From Thermoguttaceae bacterium (GTDB taxonomy: Bacteria; Planctomycetota; Planctomycetia; Pirellulales; Thermoguttaceae), in the NCBI GenBank assembly GCA_017939795.1, contig JAGBAA010000141.1:90469-154468 (forward strand): 64,000 bases of DNA, read 5' to 3'. Below, one piece after another: positions 26,861 to 36,420 of the stretch. The notes under the pieces were generated by a model. That model searched no databases, had not been told where the DNA came from, and worked only from the letters and a program-made list of their open reading frames with translations. Made by a program: the position numbers and the translations under genes. The stretch's first letter is position 1. Each line of letters starts with the position of its first letter.

Positions 26861-29044
26861 ATGAAATCGTTTCCTTTGAGTGTCGTCTTGCTGTTTCGTG
26901 TTTTCATGACGGCCGCAGTCCTGTTTTATGGGCTGACCGGAATTGGAATTTTGGGGCAGTGTACTGCGTGTGCTGATTCCGCTGCTTCTGCCGCAGTGGA
27001 GGAGCTGGAATTTGATGTCGTCATCTATGGTGGAACTTCCTCGGCAGTCGTGGCTGCGGTGCAGGCGAAGAAAATGGGGAAATCTGTCGTTCTGGTTAGT
27101 CCGGATCGGCATCTTGGCGGACTTTCTGCGGGAGGACTTGGGTTCACCGACTCCGGAAATACCGGGTCTATTGGCGGATTGGCGCGTGAATTTTATCGCC
27201 GGATCTATGCAGAGTACCAGAAGGGAGACGCCTGGAAATGGCAGAAGATCGAGGAGTATGCCAACGAAGGACAGGGAACGCGCGCAATGCTCCATGACGA
27301 CCGGACGATGTGGATCTTTGAGCCGCATATTGCGGAAAATGTTTTTGATGCGTGGGTTGCCGAGATGGAGATCCCGCTCTACCGTGAAGAACGGCTGGAT
27401 CGGGAAAATGGTGTCGAAAAAGAAGGGACGGCGATTCGAGCGATCTCGACGCTTTCGGGAAAACGTTTCGCGGGGCGTGTGTTCATCGACGCAACGTATG
27501 AAGGGGATCTTATGGCGTCGTCCGGTGTTTCGTATACACTGGGACGCGAGGCAAACTCGATTTACGGAGAGAAATGGAATGGAAATCAAGTCGGGATCCT
27601 GCATCACGGTCACTGGTTCAAGGCGAAGATCAGCCCGTATCGGATCCCGGATGACCCTGCGAGCGGTCTGTGCCGTTTCGTGGATGATTCCGCGCCGGGA
27701 ACGCGGGGAGAAGGGGACTCCCGGATCCAGGCGTACTGCTACCGCCTCTGCATGACGGATCATCCGGAAAACCGGATCCCGTTCGCGAAGCCGGCAAATT
27801 ATGATCCGGAGGATTACGAGCTTTTGCGCCGGGTGCTTGAATCCGGGTGGCGTGAACTTTTCCATAAATTTGACCGGATCCCGAACTGGAAGACCGACAC
27901 GAACAATCACGGCCCTTTCAGTATGGATTTTATCGGACAGAACTACGATTATCCGGAAGCATCCTACGAACGCCGTGAAGAGATCTGCCGTGCTCACCGC
28001 GACTACCAGATGGGCCTGCTTTACTTTCTGGCGAACGATCCGGGGGTTCCGGAAGATGTGCGTGAAAAGATGAGCTGCTGGGGACTTGCGAAGGATGAAT
28101 TTCCAGAAACGAACGGCTGGCCGCACCAGATCTATGTGCGTGAGGCTCGCCGAATGGTGGGACTTTACGTCGTGACGGAGCATGACTGTTTCGGGAAACC
28201 GCCCGTGGAAGCACAGGGAATTCCTGCTGGTTCTATCGGCATGGGATCCTATACGCTGGATTCGCATAATGTGCGCCGATATGTGAAAGAAGATGGATTC
28301 GTGCAGAATGAAGGCGACATCGGCGTTCATCCGCGCGGACCGTACCATATTGACTACCATGCGATCACGCCGAAAGGGGAAGAGTGTTCCAATCTGCTCG
28401 TCCCGGTCTGTCTTTCCAGCTCGCATATCGCCTTTGGGTCGATCCGCATGGAGCCGGTCTTCATGATCCTTGGACAGAGTGCTGCGACGGCTGCGTGTAT
28501 GGCACTTGACGCCCGGTGTGCGGTTCAGGAACTTTCGTATGAGGCATTGGCGAAGCAGTTGAAAGCAGATGGACAGATCCTCGAATACTCACGTCCTGTT
28601 TCCCGAAATTCCGTCACGGGAATTCCGGAAAAGTCGGTCGAGGGGATCTATTGTTCTGAAGAAAATGCGAAATTGGAAGGAAATTGGGAACACGGCTGGA
28701 CGATGGGACCGTTTGTTGGAGACGGCTACCTTCACGACGATGGGACCGGATGCGGTACGAAGACGGCGGTTTATTCACTGAGTATTCCGAGATCGGGACT
28801 TTATGAAGTGCGCCTCGTTTATGCACCTCACGATAATCGTGCGGGAAATGTGCCTGTTGAGATCCATGCGGCAGACGGCGTGAAGACAGTTTCTGTGAAT
28901 CAGAAAAAGTCGGCATCCGCTCCCTTTCAAACGCTCGGCACTTTTCGATTTGAAGCGGGAGAAAATGCTGCGAAGATCGTCGTGTCGAATCGCGGAACCA
29001 ATGGGCACGTTTTGCTCGATGGTGTTCAGCTGCTCGCAAAATAG
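26861..29044 (+). CDS. Secreted FAD-dependent oxidoreductase with C-terminal golvesin-like domain
   Basis: A 727-residue protein with a long hydrophobic N-terminal signal segment. Near residue 55 the dinucleotide motif VVIYGGTSSAVVAAVQA begins the FAD_oxidored fold; HLGGLSAGGLGFTDSG and FIDATYEGDL are family hallmarks, as is the ILGQSAATAACMAL segment near 545. The last 120 residues resemble the golvesin/xanthan-lyase-type carbohydrate-associated domain (LDGVQL at the end). Such proteins are abundant in planctomycetes and are thought to act on sugars or polymers outside the cytoplasm, though this is not shown. ATG 26861 has GGAG upstream and puts the signal at the start. Confidence 0.87.
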   Translation: MKSFPLSVVLLFRVFMTAAVLFYGLTGIGILGQCTACADSAASAAVEELEFDVVIYGGTSSAVVAAVQAKKMGKSVVLVSPDRHLGGLSAGGLGFTDSGNTGSIGGLAREFYRRIYAEYQKGDAWKWQKIEEYANEGQGTRAMLHDDRTMWIFEPHIAENVFDAWVAEMEIPLYREERLDRENGVEKEGTAIRAISTLSGKRFAGRVFIDATYEGDLMASSGVSYTLGREANSIYGEKWNGNQVGILHHGHWFKAKISPYRIPDDPASGLCRFVDDSAPGTRGEGDSRIQAYCYRLCMTDHPENRIPFAKPANYDPEDYELLRRVLESGWRELFHKFDRIPNWKTDTNNHGPFSMDFIGQNYDYPEASYERREEICRAHRDYQMGLLYFLANDPGVPEDVREKMSCWGLAKDEFPETNGWPHQIYVREARRMVGLYVVTEHDCFGKPPVEAQGIPAGSIGMGSYTLDSHNVRRYVKEDGFVQNEGDIGVHPRGPYHIDYHAITPKGEECSNLLVPVCLSSSHIAFGSIRMEPVFMILGQSAATAACMALDARCAVQELSYEALAKQLKADGQILEYSRPVSRNSVTGIPEKSVEGIYCSEENAKLEGNWEHGWTMGPFVGDGYLHDDGTGCGTKTAVYSLSIPRSGLYEVRLVYAPHDNRAGNVPVEIHAADGVKTVSVNQKKSASAPFQTLGTFRFEAGENAAKIVVSNRGTNGHVLLDGVQLLAK

Positions 29045-29076
29045 ACGGCAGTCTGTCTGCAGGTGAATGAGACATA

Positions 29077-29115
29077 AAAAAGTCTTTCCAATTCATTGAA
29101 TCGGAAAGACTTTTC
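29077..29115. terminator. Bidirectional terminator between the FAD oxidoreductase gene and frr
   Basis: A near-perfect inverted repeat (AGTCTTTCC...GGAAAGACT, continuing inward with one mismatch) is flanked by A6 on the left and TTTTC on the right. It lies between two convergent genes and can serve both. Confidence 0.85.
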
Positions 29116-29139
29116 AATTCAAATTTTGAAAAGGGAAGA

Positions 29140-29697
29140 TCAGGATTCCAGAACGTCCTTTTCGCGAGCTTCCGCCATCGTTTCGATCTCTTTCGTGAAT
29201 TTTTTGATCAGCGTTTCGATCTCTTCCTTGGCACTGTCGCGGTCATCTTCCGAGTACAGTTTTTCTTTTTCGCCTTTATCGCACGCTTTGATGCCGTCGC
29301 GGCGAATGTTGCGGAGAGAGACCTTCGCTTCTTCTTCCAGTTCGCCAATACGGGAGACCAGCTTGCGGCGGGTTTCCTGAGAGAGCGGCGGAATGTTGAG
29401 GCGGATCACTTTTCCATCGTCCTGCGGAGCAAATCCCAGGTCGCTGTTGATGATCGCCTTGGCGATGTCTTTGAGTGTAGACGGATCATAGGGACGAATC
29501 ACGATCTGGGTCGGTTCCGGACAACCGACGGAAGCCAGCTGTTTCAGCGGGCACTGCGAACCGTAAGCGTCCACTTTCAGGGAATCGACCAGCCCAGGAT
29601 TGGCACGCCCGGTGCGGATTCCTGCGAGGTTGGATTTCAGACGGGCGACCGCCTTTTCCATGCGTTCTTCAACGTCCAAAAGAATATCGTCAGTCAT
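29140..29697 (-). CDS. frr: Ribosome recycling factor
   Basis: A 185-residue RRF that, with EF-G, splits post-termination ribosomes. Typical features are RTGRANPGL near residue 30, the hinge-domain segment, and IPPLSQETRRKLV near 102; the final helix ends KEIETMAEAREKDVLES. It is the last gene of the rpsB-tsf-pyrH-frr operon, 27 bp after pyrH, and ends at the bidirectional terminator. Confidence 0.97.
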   Translation of the reverse strand: MTDDILLDVEERMEKAVARLKSNLAGIRTGRANPGLVDSLKVDAYGSQCPLKQLASVGCPEPTQIVIRPYDPSTLKDIAKAIINSDLGFAPQDDGKVIRLNIPPLSQETRRKLVSRIGELEEEAKVSLRNIRRDGIKACDKGEKEKLYSEDDRDSAKEEIETLIKKFTKEIETMAEAREKDVLES

Positions 29698-29724
29698 TTT
29701 TTTCTCCGTAACCTGAATTTTTTC

Positions 29725-30459
29725 CTAAAAATTGGAGATCAGCGTCCCAATATTTTCACCGCGGACTGCTTTTTCAATGTTGCCTTCCACGCGATAATTG
29801 AACACTCGAATCGGCAGATCGTAGCCCATGCATTTCGTCACGGCACCCTGGTCCATGATCTTGAGATGCTTGGCCAGCACTTCATCGTACGTCAGCTGCG
29901 GATAGAAAAGCGCCTCGGGATCCGTGACCGGATCGCTGGAGTATACGCCATCCACCTTGGTCGCTTTCAGCAGAATGTCTGCTTCCAGTTCCAAGGCACG
30001 CTGTGCCGCTCCCGTGTCCGTCGTGACGAACGGACTGCCGATTCCCGCGGCGAGGATGATGACGCGGCCTTTTTCGAGATGATGCAGAGCACGGCGGCGA
30101 ATGTAGGGTTCCGCAACACCGTCCATCCGGATCGCCGTCATGACACGAGTCGCACAACCTACGGATTCAAGCGCGTCCTGCATGGCAAGCGCATTCATCA
30201 CAGTCGCGAGCATACCCATATAGTGAGCTGTCGCTTCGTGAATATGCGCTCCCTGCGTCATGAACTGCGCACCGCGCAAAATGTTTCCGCCGCCCAGAAC
30301 CAATGCGATCTGAGTTCCGCACAGCGATGCTGCCTGGACCTGTTTCGCGATCGAGACGACGGATTCCATCGAAATACCACGCCCGCCCGGAGGCGCGATA
30401 GCTTCGCCGGAAATCTTCAAAATGAGACGTTTGAATGCGGGAGTGGTTTCGTTTGCCAT
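29725..30459 (-). CDS. pyrH: Uridylate kinase
   Basis: A 244-residue amino-acid-kinase-fold UMP kinase making UDP. It shows LKISGEA near residue 13, the [12 protein letters not shown] loop, and the [12 protein letters not shown] segment that binds UMP. It is 29 bp after tsf in the translation operon and 27 bp before frr. Confidence 0.97.
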   Translation of the reverse strand: MANETTPAFKRLILKISGEAIAPPGGRGISMESVVSIAKQVQAASLCGTQIALVLGGGNILRGAQFMTQGAHIHEATAHYMGMLATVMNALAMQDALESVGCATRVMTAIRMDGVAEPYIRRRALHHLEKGRVIILAAGIGSPFVTTDTGAAQRALELEADILLKATKVDGVYSSDPVTDPEALFYPQLTYDEVLAKHLKIMDQGAVTKCMGYDLPIRVFNYRVEGNIEKAVRGENIGTLISNF

Positions 30460-30488
30460 TTTTTTACCCTTTGATCAAGGTTTTGAAA

Positions 30489-31319
30489 CTATTTGCCAAG
30501 CATCCAGTGGACGAACTTGGTGATTTTCAGACCGTTCTTGCTGGCGAACTGCTCGACCGTGACGGACGGATCCTTCACGAACGGCTGGCTCAGCAGGCAT
30601 TTGCCGGCGAGGAATTTGCCCATGGAACCGTTGATGATCTTTTCTTTGATCTCATCCGGTTTGTTCGCGTTTTTCGGATCGGCATTCATCAGCTCAAGCT
30701 GGATACGGCGTTCGTTTTCGATGACACTCTGGTCGAGGTCTTCTGCACGGAGTCCCTGCGGTTTCATTGCTGCGATGTGCATGCAGATGTCGCGGCCAAG
30801 TTCTTCGTCGCCTTCTTCCAGAAGGAGAAGCACGGCAGATTTGTGGTCGTGGTGCAGGTAGCTGGAGCAGAGTCCGTCAACTTTCATGTAGCGCTTCACG
30901 CGGAAGACTTCACGAATACGATTGAACAGTTCGTCAAGCTGTCCCTGAAGCGTCGTGCCGGCACTCGGGGAAGTCTGAGCCATCAGGTCTTCGACCGTCG
31001 CGAATTCCGGATTCGCAGCGACGACTTCGGCAATGTCGTTGGCCAGCTGGATGAAGCCTTCGTTCGTCGTGACCGGGGCACTTTCGCACAGAAGTTCCAC
31101 GATACCGAGGGAACCATCTTTGCGGACCATCGCGATGATCCCTTCTTCCGTCGTGCGTTCCTGAAGTTTTTCAGCCATCTTGGCAAGACCCTTCTTGCGA
31201 AGGATCTCGATCGCGAGATCTTCATTGCCGTCCGCTTCGGTCAGCGCTTTTTTGCAGTCCATCATGCCGAGACCCGTCTTGTTGCGGAGTGCCATAACCT
31301 GTGCCGCTGTGATTGCCAT
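30489..31319 (-). CDS. tsf: Translation elongation factor Ts
   Basis: A 276-residue EF-Ts, the nucleotide exchange factor of EF-Tu. The N-terminal UBA-like module has LRNKTGLGMMDCKKAL and the EF-Tu contact area contains KMAEKLQERTTEEG. A strong ribosome site, AAAAGGAG, precedes ATG 31319. A hairpin with a T-run lies between rpsB and tsf, so expression may be attenuated relative to rpsB. Confidence 0.97.
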   Translation of the reverse strand: MAITAAQVMALRNKTGLGMMDCKKALTEADGNEDLAIEILRKKGLAKMAEKLQERTTEEGIIAMVRKDGSLGIVELLCESAPVTTNEGFIQLANDIAEVVAANPEFATVEDLMAQTSPSAGTTLQGQLDELFNRIREVFRVKRYMKVDGLCSSYLHHDHKSAVLLLLEEGDEELGRDICMHIAAMKPQGLRAEDLDQSVIENERRIQLELMNADPKNANKPDEIKEKIINGSMGKFLAGKCLLSQPFVKDPSVTVEQFASKNGLKITKFVHWMLGK

Positions 31320-31421
31320 AATTTTCTCCTTTTATGTGAAATTCTGCGTTTTTTGTGATTTTAAGCATCTGCCCGCTTTTTCATAAAAAGAAAAAACGGG
31401 ACAGACTGTGCGAGATCATTC

Positions 31422-31458
31422 AAAAAAATCATCCGCGAAACATCAGCCCCGCGGATGA
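31422..31458 (-). terminator. Attenuator/terminator between rpsB and tsf
   Basis: A perfect 9-bp stem TCATCCGCG/CGCGGATGA (31450-31458 with 31429-31437) is followed on the minus strand by seven T. It lies 17 bp after the rpsB stop. A second weaker A/T-rich hairpin lies near 31373-31400. Confidence 0.75.
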
Positions 31459-31474
31459 CATTCCGATTTAAGAA

Positions 31475-32179
31475 TTACTCTTCGGTTTTGTCCGAGGCGG
31501 CATTGTTGGCAGCCTGGATGGATTCGGACAGGTAACCGATGATCAGATCGATGGAACGAATGCTGTCGTCGTTGCCCGGGATCGGAAGGTCGATGAGGTC
31601 CGGGTCGCAGTTCGTGTCGATCAGGGCAATCGTCGTGACGTTCATTTTGCGAGCTTCAGCGACGGCGTTCTTTTCTTTTTTCGGGTCAACGATGACCAGA
31701 ACTTCCGGAATACGGTTGAGAGTACGCAGACCGTTGAGGTTGCGGTACATCTTGCGATATTCGCGGTTGAGGCTGGACTGCATTTTCTTGGAGTACTGGG
31801 TGAACTCTTCGCTGGCGCGCAGGGTTTCGAGTTCGGTCAGACGGTCCAGACGTTTCGTGACCGTACGGAAGTTGGTGAGGGTACCGCCGAGCCAGCGTTC
31901 ACTGACGAACGGCATACCGCAGGCGGTCGCCTGACGTTCGATGATTTCAGAAGCCTGACGTTTGGTTCCGACGAAGAGGACCAGGCTGTTGGCGGCAACG
32001 ACCTGCTGGAGGTACTTGCGCGCACGGAACAGACCGCGGAGGGTCTCGCGAACGTTGATGATGTGGATCTGATTGTGCTTGCCGTAAATGTACGGACGCA
32101 TCTTCGGATTCCAGCGGCTTGCACGGTGACCATAGTGAACACCAGCATCGATCAGGTCTTTGACCAGAAGTGACGACAT
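31475..32179 (-). CDS. rpsB: 30S ribosomal protein S2
   Basis: A 234-residue S2 with the conserved [19 protein letters not shown] start, LFVGTKRQA, the RWLGGTLTN segment, and the [20 protein letters not shown] signature. It is the first gene of the rpsB-tsf-pyrH-frr operon. Confidence 0.98.
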   Translation of the reverse strand: MSSLLVKDLIDAGVHYGHRASRWNPKMRPYIYGKHNQIHIINVRETLRGLFRARKYLQQVVAANSLVLFVGTKRQASEIIERQATACGMPFVSERWLGGTLTNFRTVTKRLDRLTELETLRASEEFTQYSKKMQSSLNREYRKMYRNLNGLRTLNRIPEVLVIVDPKKEKNAVAEARKMNVTTIALIDTNCDPDLIDLPIPGNDDSIRSIDLIIGYLSESIQAANNAASDKTEE

Positions 32180-32323
32180 TTTGAATCTCCCTCTAATTTA
32201 GAGTCACATCAGACAGACAGCGCGGTATCTTGAATGGATCGCGTCTGCCCATAGTGTCCGACGTTCGGTTAATCGGCTGCGAAAATACTGTCCAATGGAA
32301 GCCGTAATCCAATGGACTTTCCA

Positions 32324-32351
32324 ATTATACCAGATTTCCGTTTTTCGTCAA
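32324..32351 (-). promoter_or_regulatory. Near-consensus promoter of the rpsB operon
   Basis: Minus-strand TTGACG (32351-32346), a 16-bp spacer and a perfect TATAAT (32329-32324), the best match to a housekeeping promoter in the window. The leader to rpsB is about 140 nt. The 32180-32516 gap otherwise holds only short repeats of TCCAATGGA-like words around 32291-32318. Confidence 0.8.
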
Positions 32352-32516
32352 GTGCGTCCCTCCGCTTTTTTCCCATTTTTGGAGATTTTTTCAAATTTCA
32401 GGACGTTCTGGAAAAGGATCGGGAGGAAAAAACGGCGTCAGAAACGGAGTCGGTCTGTGTATTTGGCGGAAAATTTTCTGCCGGATCCTTTTATTTTTTC
32501 AGCTTCCAATGCCGTT

Positions 32517-33098
32517 TTATTCATTTTCCGATCCAATGTTCCTTTTCGCAGACACATTTTCATCCGGCACATTTTCGGAAAACGTACGTCCCAGGGTGAA
32601 CAGAAAGTCGGAGAATCGGTTCAGCCAGCGGAGTATTTCGGGAGAAACACCGGACGGATCTGTATCTTTTTCAGCCTCAGCCAGACGCCAGGTACTTCTT
32701 TCAGCCCGGCGGCATACGGCACGCGCAAGCTGAGAAAATGCTGCGGTCTGCGGACCCTGGAAAATCAGGAACTCTTTGATTGGAGGAAGCCGGGATTCCA
32801 GAGCGTCGATCCGGGTCTCAAGGTATTCGACATCTTCCACTTTCAGGCGGTCGAGCCACTCTGTTTTTTCAGGTGCCGGGCAGGAAAGTTCTGCAGAGAT
32901 CCGGAAAAGGAGCTTCTGGAATGTTTCGAGCAGACTGTCCAGCTTTTCGCCGATCTTCTGGGATCGCAGGATCCCGAGCCATGCGTTCAGTTCGTCAAGG
33001 TCTCCGAGCGCTTCGATACGAAGGTCTGTCTTGGAGATCCGTCCCCAGGGAAAGAGGTCCGTTTTGCCGTCGTCGCCGCTGCGTGAATAGATACTCAT
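32517..33098 (-). CDS. PduO-type ATP:cob(I)alamin adenosyltransferase
   Basis: A 193-residue helical-bundle adenosyltransferase that makes adenosylcobalamin. The N-terminal SRSGDDGKT motif, LGDLDELNAWLG near residue 32, and the active-site region LARAVCRRAERSTW near residue 125 identify the PduO/MMAB family. Its start overlaps the stop of the upstream transglutaminase gene by 4 bp (ATGA), so the two are translationally coupled although no functional link is known. Confidence 0.93.
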   Translation of the reverse strand: MSIYSRSGDDGKTDLFPWGRISKTDLRIEALGDLDELNAWLGILRSQKIGEKLDSLLETFQKLLFRISAELSCPAPEKTEWLDRLKVEDVEYLETRIDALESRLPPIKEFLIFQGPQTAAFSQLARAVCRRAERSTWRLAEAEKDTDPSGVSPEILRWLNRFSDFLFTLGRTFSENVPDENVSAKRNIGSENE

Positions 33099-35026
33099 CG
33101 TACAGCCTCCGCAGTGATCCTGAGTTTTCCAATGAGCTGAGCAGCCGGAAGCAGAGTCCGAGGCAGCTCAGCACTTGAGAAACTGCCGGAGTTGATCCGG
33201 AGATGGGCCGCATCTGCGTAATTTCGGCCGATAGTTGCGTCCAAAGGGACCCAATAGCCGTCTGCATAGATCTCATTCCAGACATGGATCTCATTCCAGA
33301 CATGCCAGGCCATTTTTCCGGAACGCGGTTCGAAAATCAGTCCCTGTGCGATTCGGGCCGGAATATTTCGCGAGCGGGCCAGTGCAGCCAAAAGGACCGC
33401 GTGTTCGGTGCAGTCCCCCGAGGGATCCTGCACGACTTCCAATGCCGTAACGAAACCACGGGCGTAGTTTTTGTTCTGAATGAATTCCCAGACGAATTTT
33501 TCAAGGGCGAAACCGATTTTGCGCGGGTCCGTCTCTTCCGGAAGGACGGAATGTGCCAGCGCACGGATCTCTGGAGCCGAACTCTGGATCAGTGTATTGG
33601 CGGACCGATCCTCTTCCGTCGGTTTTGTATCGGCTTTGGAAAGGGACTGTGGTGCGGAATCGGTCTGTGCCGGATCGGCAGTGTGCTGAAGCTCGGAAAA
33701 GAGTTCTGCGGCCGCAAATCGTTCTGCGTCGGACCGTCGGACCGTGATCCGGAGTGTAAACGGGTCGAGGACCTCGACTTTCTGGAAAGCGGAGGTTTCG
33801 AAAAGTCCGGAGATCGCGGGAGGATCTTTGGACTCAGGCGTTCGTGAAGTTACGAGATAGACGATCTCTCGGGCCTTGGCGGCTTTGAGAGCAAAAGCAG
33901 ACGCCGTCTCGTCCGCCAGTTCTTTCGCAAATTCAAGCGGAATATTCAGGTTTTCTGCAAGGTCCGGGGATTTGTTTCCGGCATGGAGAAGCGGAGTATT
34001 TGGGGACGCGGACGATCCTGGACTTTCGTTTGGCCGGCTGTCCGGTTTTTCGGATACGTTCGCCTGAAGAGTCTGCGTCGGAAGCGGCGGGTATTTCCCG
34101 CTTTTTCGGTACTCGGCCAGCGCACTGGCTGAGACCCTCCAGGCAGAGAGTTCCATCAGAGGCGACCAGCGTTTCCAAAGGAGTCCCTTGCCGTCGCACC
34201 ACAGCGTCTCTTTCTGGAACTGTGTTTCCGAGAGCGTGCCGTCGGTTTCGAAGAGTTTGGATTCCAGCTCCACGCGATAGAATGGAAAAAGCTGACCATC
34301 GGGAAGCGGAAGGTCTTCCAGAACAGCACAGCGGAGCTTCACGTATTCCCAGCGGAGCATCGTGGGATTCAGACGCACGATCTCCCGCGTTTCTCCCAGC
34401 CGGATCGGAGTTTGCAGAAGGGATATTTCGACGCCGAAACTGCCGAACAGTTCCGTTTTTGTTCCATGCGGAAACGCCAGTTTCTGCGTTTGCGTCATCC
34501 CTTGACTGGAAACGGTGACGGAGAGAACGGGCATTGGGGAGACTGAATGGGGAGGAAGTGTCCCCTCATATTGGATGGGAGCTCCCCCCATCGAGACCGA
34601 TGTGCGAAAACTCGCCAGACGTCCTGACGGCGTCAGCGATTCTTCATGCGTGACTGACGCAGAGACCGAATTCCCGTAGCGGTTCAGAGTCAGTCTGGAC
34701 GTATCGCGGATCTGGAGACCGGAAGCATTTTGCGTCGTCGTTCGAGTCTCGGTACCGACGTGCATTTTGTCCGCATAGCATAGAAAATTGGCATTTTCCA
34801 GGATCTGAAACGGCTCGGCTTCCGATGGTGCTGCCGCTGCGGTATACGGAATTTCGGTGTGCGAAGACGTTTCTGTACCTGGGGACGTTTGGGTGCTCAG
34901 AGAGGTTTCAGTATGTGCTGGAGCGTTCATGGTCTTCTCGCGTGCACTTTCCTGACGGGTACATCCGCAATGGATCAGGCAAAGTGAAACGGAAAGGGAC
35001 AGTAAAACGAAATGGCGGATCTTCAT
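33095..35026 (-). CDS. Transglutaminase-like lipoprotein
   Basis: A 643-residue protein with an N-terminal hydrophobic segment ending HCGC, a likely lipoprotein signal. After a Ser/Thr-rich linker comes a long beta-rich region of unknown family. The C-terminal 130 residues form a transglutaminase-like domain: Cys in GDCTEH, then His in HVWNEI, then Asp in VPLDATIG. The HVWNEI block is present twice in tandem because of an exact 18-bp DNA duplication, so two candidate catalytic histidines exist, six residues apart; the second has the spacing to the Asp expected for the family. Planctomycete relatives may act in envelope processing. It overlaps the adenosyltransferase gene by 4 bp. Confidence 0.85.
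   Translation of the reverse strand: MKIRHFVLLSLSVSLCLIHCGCTRQESAREKTMNAPAHTETSLSTQTSPGTETSSHTEIPYTAAAAPSEAEPFQILENANFLCYADKMHVGTETRTTTQNASGLQIRDTSRLTLNRYGNSVSASVTHEESLTPSGRLASFRTSVSMGGAPIQYEGTLPPHSVSPMPVLSVTVSSQGMTQTQKLAFPHGTKTELFGSFGVEISLLQTPIRLGETREIVRLNPTMLRWEYVKLRCAVLEDLPLPDGQLFPFYRVELESKLFETDGTLSETQFQKETLWCDGKGLLWKRWSPLMELSAWRVSASALAEYRKSGKYPPLPTQTLQANVSEKPDSRPNESPGSSASPNTPLLHAGNKSPDLAENLNIPLEFAKELADETASAFALKAAKAREIVYLVTSRTPESKDPPAISGLFETSAFQKVEVLDPFTLRITVRRSDAERFAAAELFSELQHTADPAQTDSAPQSLSKADTKPTEEDRSANTLIQSSAPEIRALAHSVLPEETDPRKIGFALEKFVWEFIQNKNYARGFVTALEVVQDPSGDCTEHAVLLAALARSRNIPARIAQGLIFEPRSGKMAWHVWNEIHVWNEIYADGYWVPLDATIGRNYADAAHLRINSGSFSSAELPRTLLPAAQLIGKLRITAEAVR
33269..33304 (-). 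repeat. Perfect 18-bp tandem duplication in the transglutaminase active site
   Basis: Copies at 33269-33286 and 33287-33304 are identical and encode HVWNEI twice. Perfect identity indicates a recent slippage event or conservation under selection; the reading frame is kept. Confidence 0.95.
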
Positions 35027-35130
35027 GCTCGAATCTCTAAAAAAGGAAACGGTTTTTCTCCATCATACTAAAAATCTACGAAAAGAAAAGCCCCCGGGGA
35101 GCAGATTTCAGGATTTTTTTGCTTTGACGG

Positions 35131-35158
35131 TTGATTTTTTGCCGATTTGGAGTAAAAT
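35131..35158 (+). promoter_or_regulatory. Promoter of the GTPase-like gene
   Basis: TTGATT at 35131-35136, 16-bp spacer, TAAAAT at 35153-35158, with the same TTTGGAGTAAAAT block as the promoter at 17367-17394. Confidence 0.6.
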
Positions 35159-35278
35159 GATGAAACAGAGAAAACATTTTTGAGTTTCCGATCATCTGAA
35201 ATCGATGGGACGGGAAACGAAATGCCCAAACAGACTGGGAGACTGCGGTATTCAGGGAGATCTAAAATCGGGGACAGC

Positions 35279-36184
35279 ATGAAGAGAATGAATCTGCTTT
35301 TCATCGGCGGACGGCAAAGCGGGAAAACGACGCTCGCGGCACGGGCTTTCAATGAGGCGTTTTCCAATGTGCCGGATTGGATGAATTTGAAATTTTCCCT
35401 GAACAGCGAGACTGTACCGGGGGCTCTCGCTGGTAATTTTCAGGCTCTGGAAGACCGTGTGCCTCCGGGACCGATGCATGGGCCGGATTTCAGTACCGTG
35501 TGTCTTCAGGCGCGGAAAAAACGGGTCTTCTGGTTTCTGATCCTCGTGGAAATGTTTCGCTGGCTCTTTCTCCGCAAGCCCATGACCGAAATCGGCGGCG
35601 TGATGCTCCAGGCTTCGGAAGTGAGTGTTGAAAATCCGGCTTTGGGTGAATGGCTCCTTGGGAATGCGGCAGGAAAAATGCCGTTGGGTGTCGTGCTGAC
35701 GGTCGATCCGTTTGCGGTTGGAAAAACGTGCGAATCCCGCCATGCACCGGACGTTGCCGCTGTCGTGGAGCGTCTTGTGGAACGTTTCGAGCAGATCTAT
35801 GTCGGTAATCCGGAAAAACGGCTTCCTGTTTCTGTGGCGGTCGTCGTGAACAAAGCAGAGAAATTTCCGCAGTTTCGGACCAACTCGCTCCGGTATGTGG
35901 ATCAGGCGACTCTGCGCGCTTCAAGAAATGCGCTTGGGGACGCGGATGGAATGCTCGCAGATTCTTTTCTTCTCAATGAGATCCTGGAAAAACAAAGCAG
36001 CGAGATCCGTGAACTCATGGATCAATATGATGGGAATTTCGTGAATATCCTGCAGAATGAATTTCAAAGTGTGCGCTTTTTTTGGTCGGGGTACCATGAA
36101 GAACGCGGGAAAACGAATTTCTGCCGCATGACCAGCCCGCTTTTGCCGATCCTTTGGCTCCTTGGCGAACAGATGGAATTTTGA
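35279..36184 (+). CDS. P-loop GTPase-like protein, resembling double-GTPase (DO-GTPase2) conflict-system proteins
   Basis: About 301 residues. Walker A GGRQSGKT lies at residues 10-17. A region with Trp/Phe/Leu near 80-100 is hydrophobic but precedes a putative switch strand (GGVMLQASE). VDPFAVGK near 143 and VVVNKAE near 188-194 resemble the DPxAxP and NKxD/TKAD elements of GTPases, and the C-terminal SVRFFWSGYHEE...PLLPILWLL resembles the end of DO-GTPase2 domains. ATG 35279 follows GGGGA; an in-frame ATG at 35222 would add 19 residues. The gene is monocistronic. A GAP1-N1 protein, the usual partner type, is encoded at 49970. The family call is by motif resemblance only. Confidence 0.6.
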   Translation: MKRMNLLFIGGRQSGKTTLAARAFNEAFSNVPDWMNLKFSLNSETVPGALAGNFQALEDRVPPGPMHGPDFSTVCLQARKKRVFWFLILVEMFRWLFLRKPMTEIGGVMLQASEVSVENPALGEWLLGNAAGKMPLGVVLTVDPFAVGKTCESRHAPDVAAVVERLVERFEQIYVGNPEKRLPVSVAVVVNKAEKFPQFRTNSLRYVDQATLRASRNALGDADGMLADSFLLNEILEKQSSEIRELMDQYDGNFVNILQNEFQSVRFFWSGYHEERGKTNFCRMTSPLLPILWLLGEQMEF

Positions 36185-36220
36185 GAGATGGACCAGTCTC
36201 CCGGTTTTCGGTTTTGGAAA

Positions 36221-36256
36221 TAAAAATTGCGCGTTGGGTAAGAAAAACGCGCAATT
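36221..36256. terminator. Hairpin between the convergent GTPase-like and DUF6807 genes
   Basis: A perfect 11-bp stem AATTGCGCGTT/AACGCGCAATT (36225-36235, 36246-36256) is followed on the minus strand by TTTTTATTT. The plus-strand side lacks a T-run, so it serves the minus-strand gene best although 165 bp from its stop. Confidence 0.6.
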
Positions 36257-36420
36257 CGGGAAATCCCGTTTGGGGAACGTGAGGAATCATTTCGGAATGC
36301 GTCTGTCCTGCATGAACCTGTGCGGGGAAACCTGGCGTGAAAGACCGGTTCTGGTACGCCAGTCTTGCACGCACGCTCGACGGTCTCATTTTCCAAAAAA
36401 GGTTCTGAGATGACCGTGTT

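Noticed and set aside
26834..28426. Minus-strand 530-codon open frame opposite the FAD oxidoreductase gene
   Set aside because: Shadow of a conserved gene; composition rich in Arg, His and Phe with no motif.
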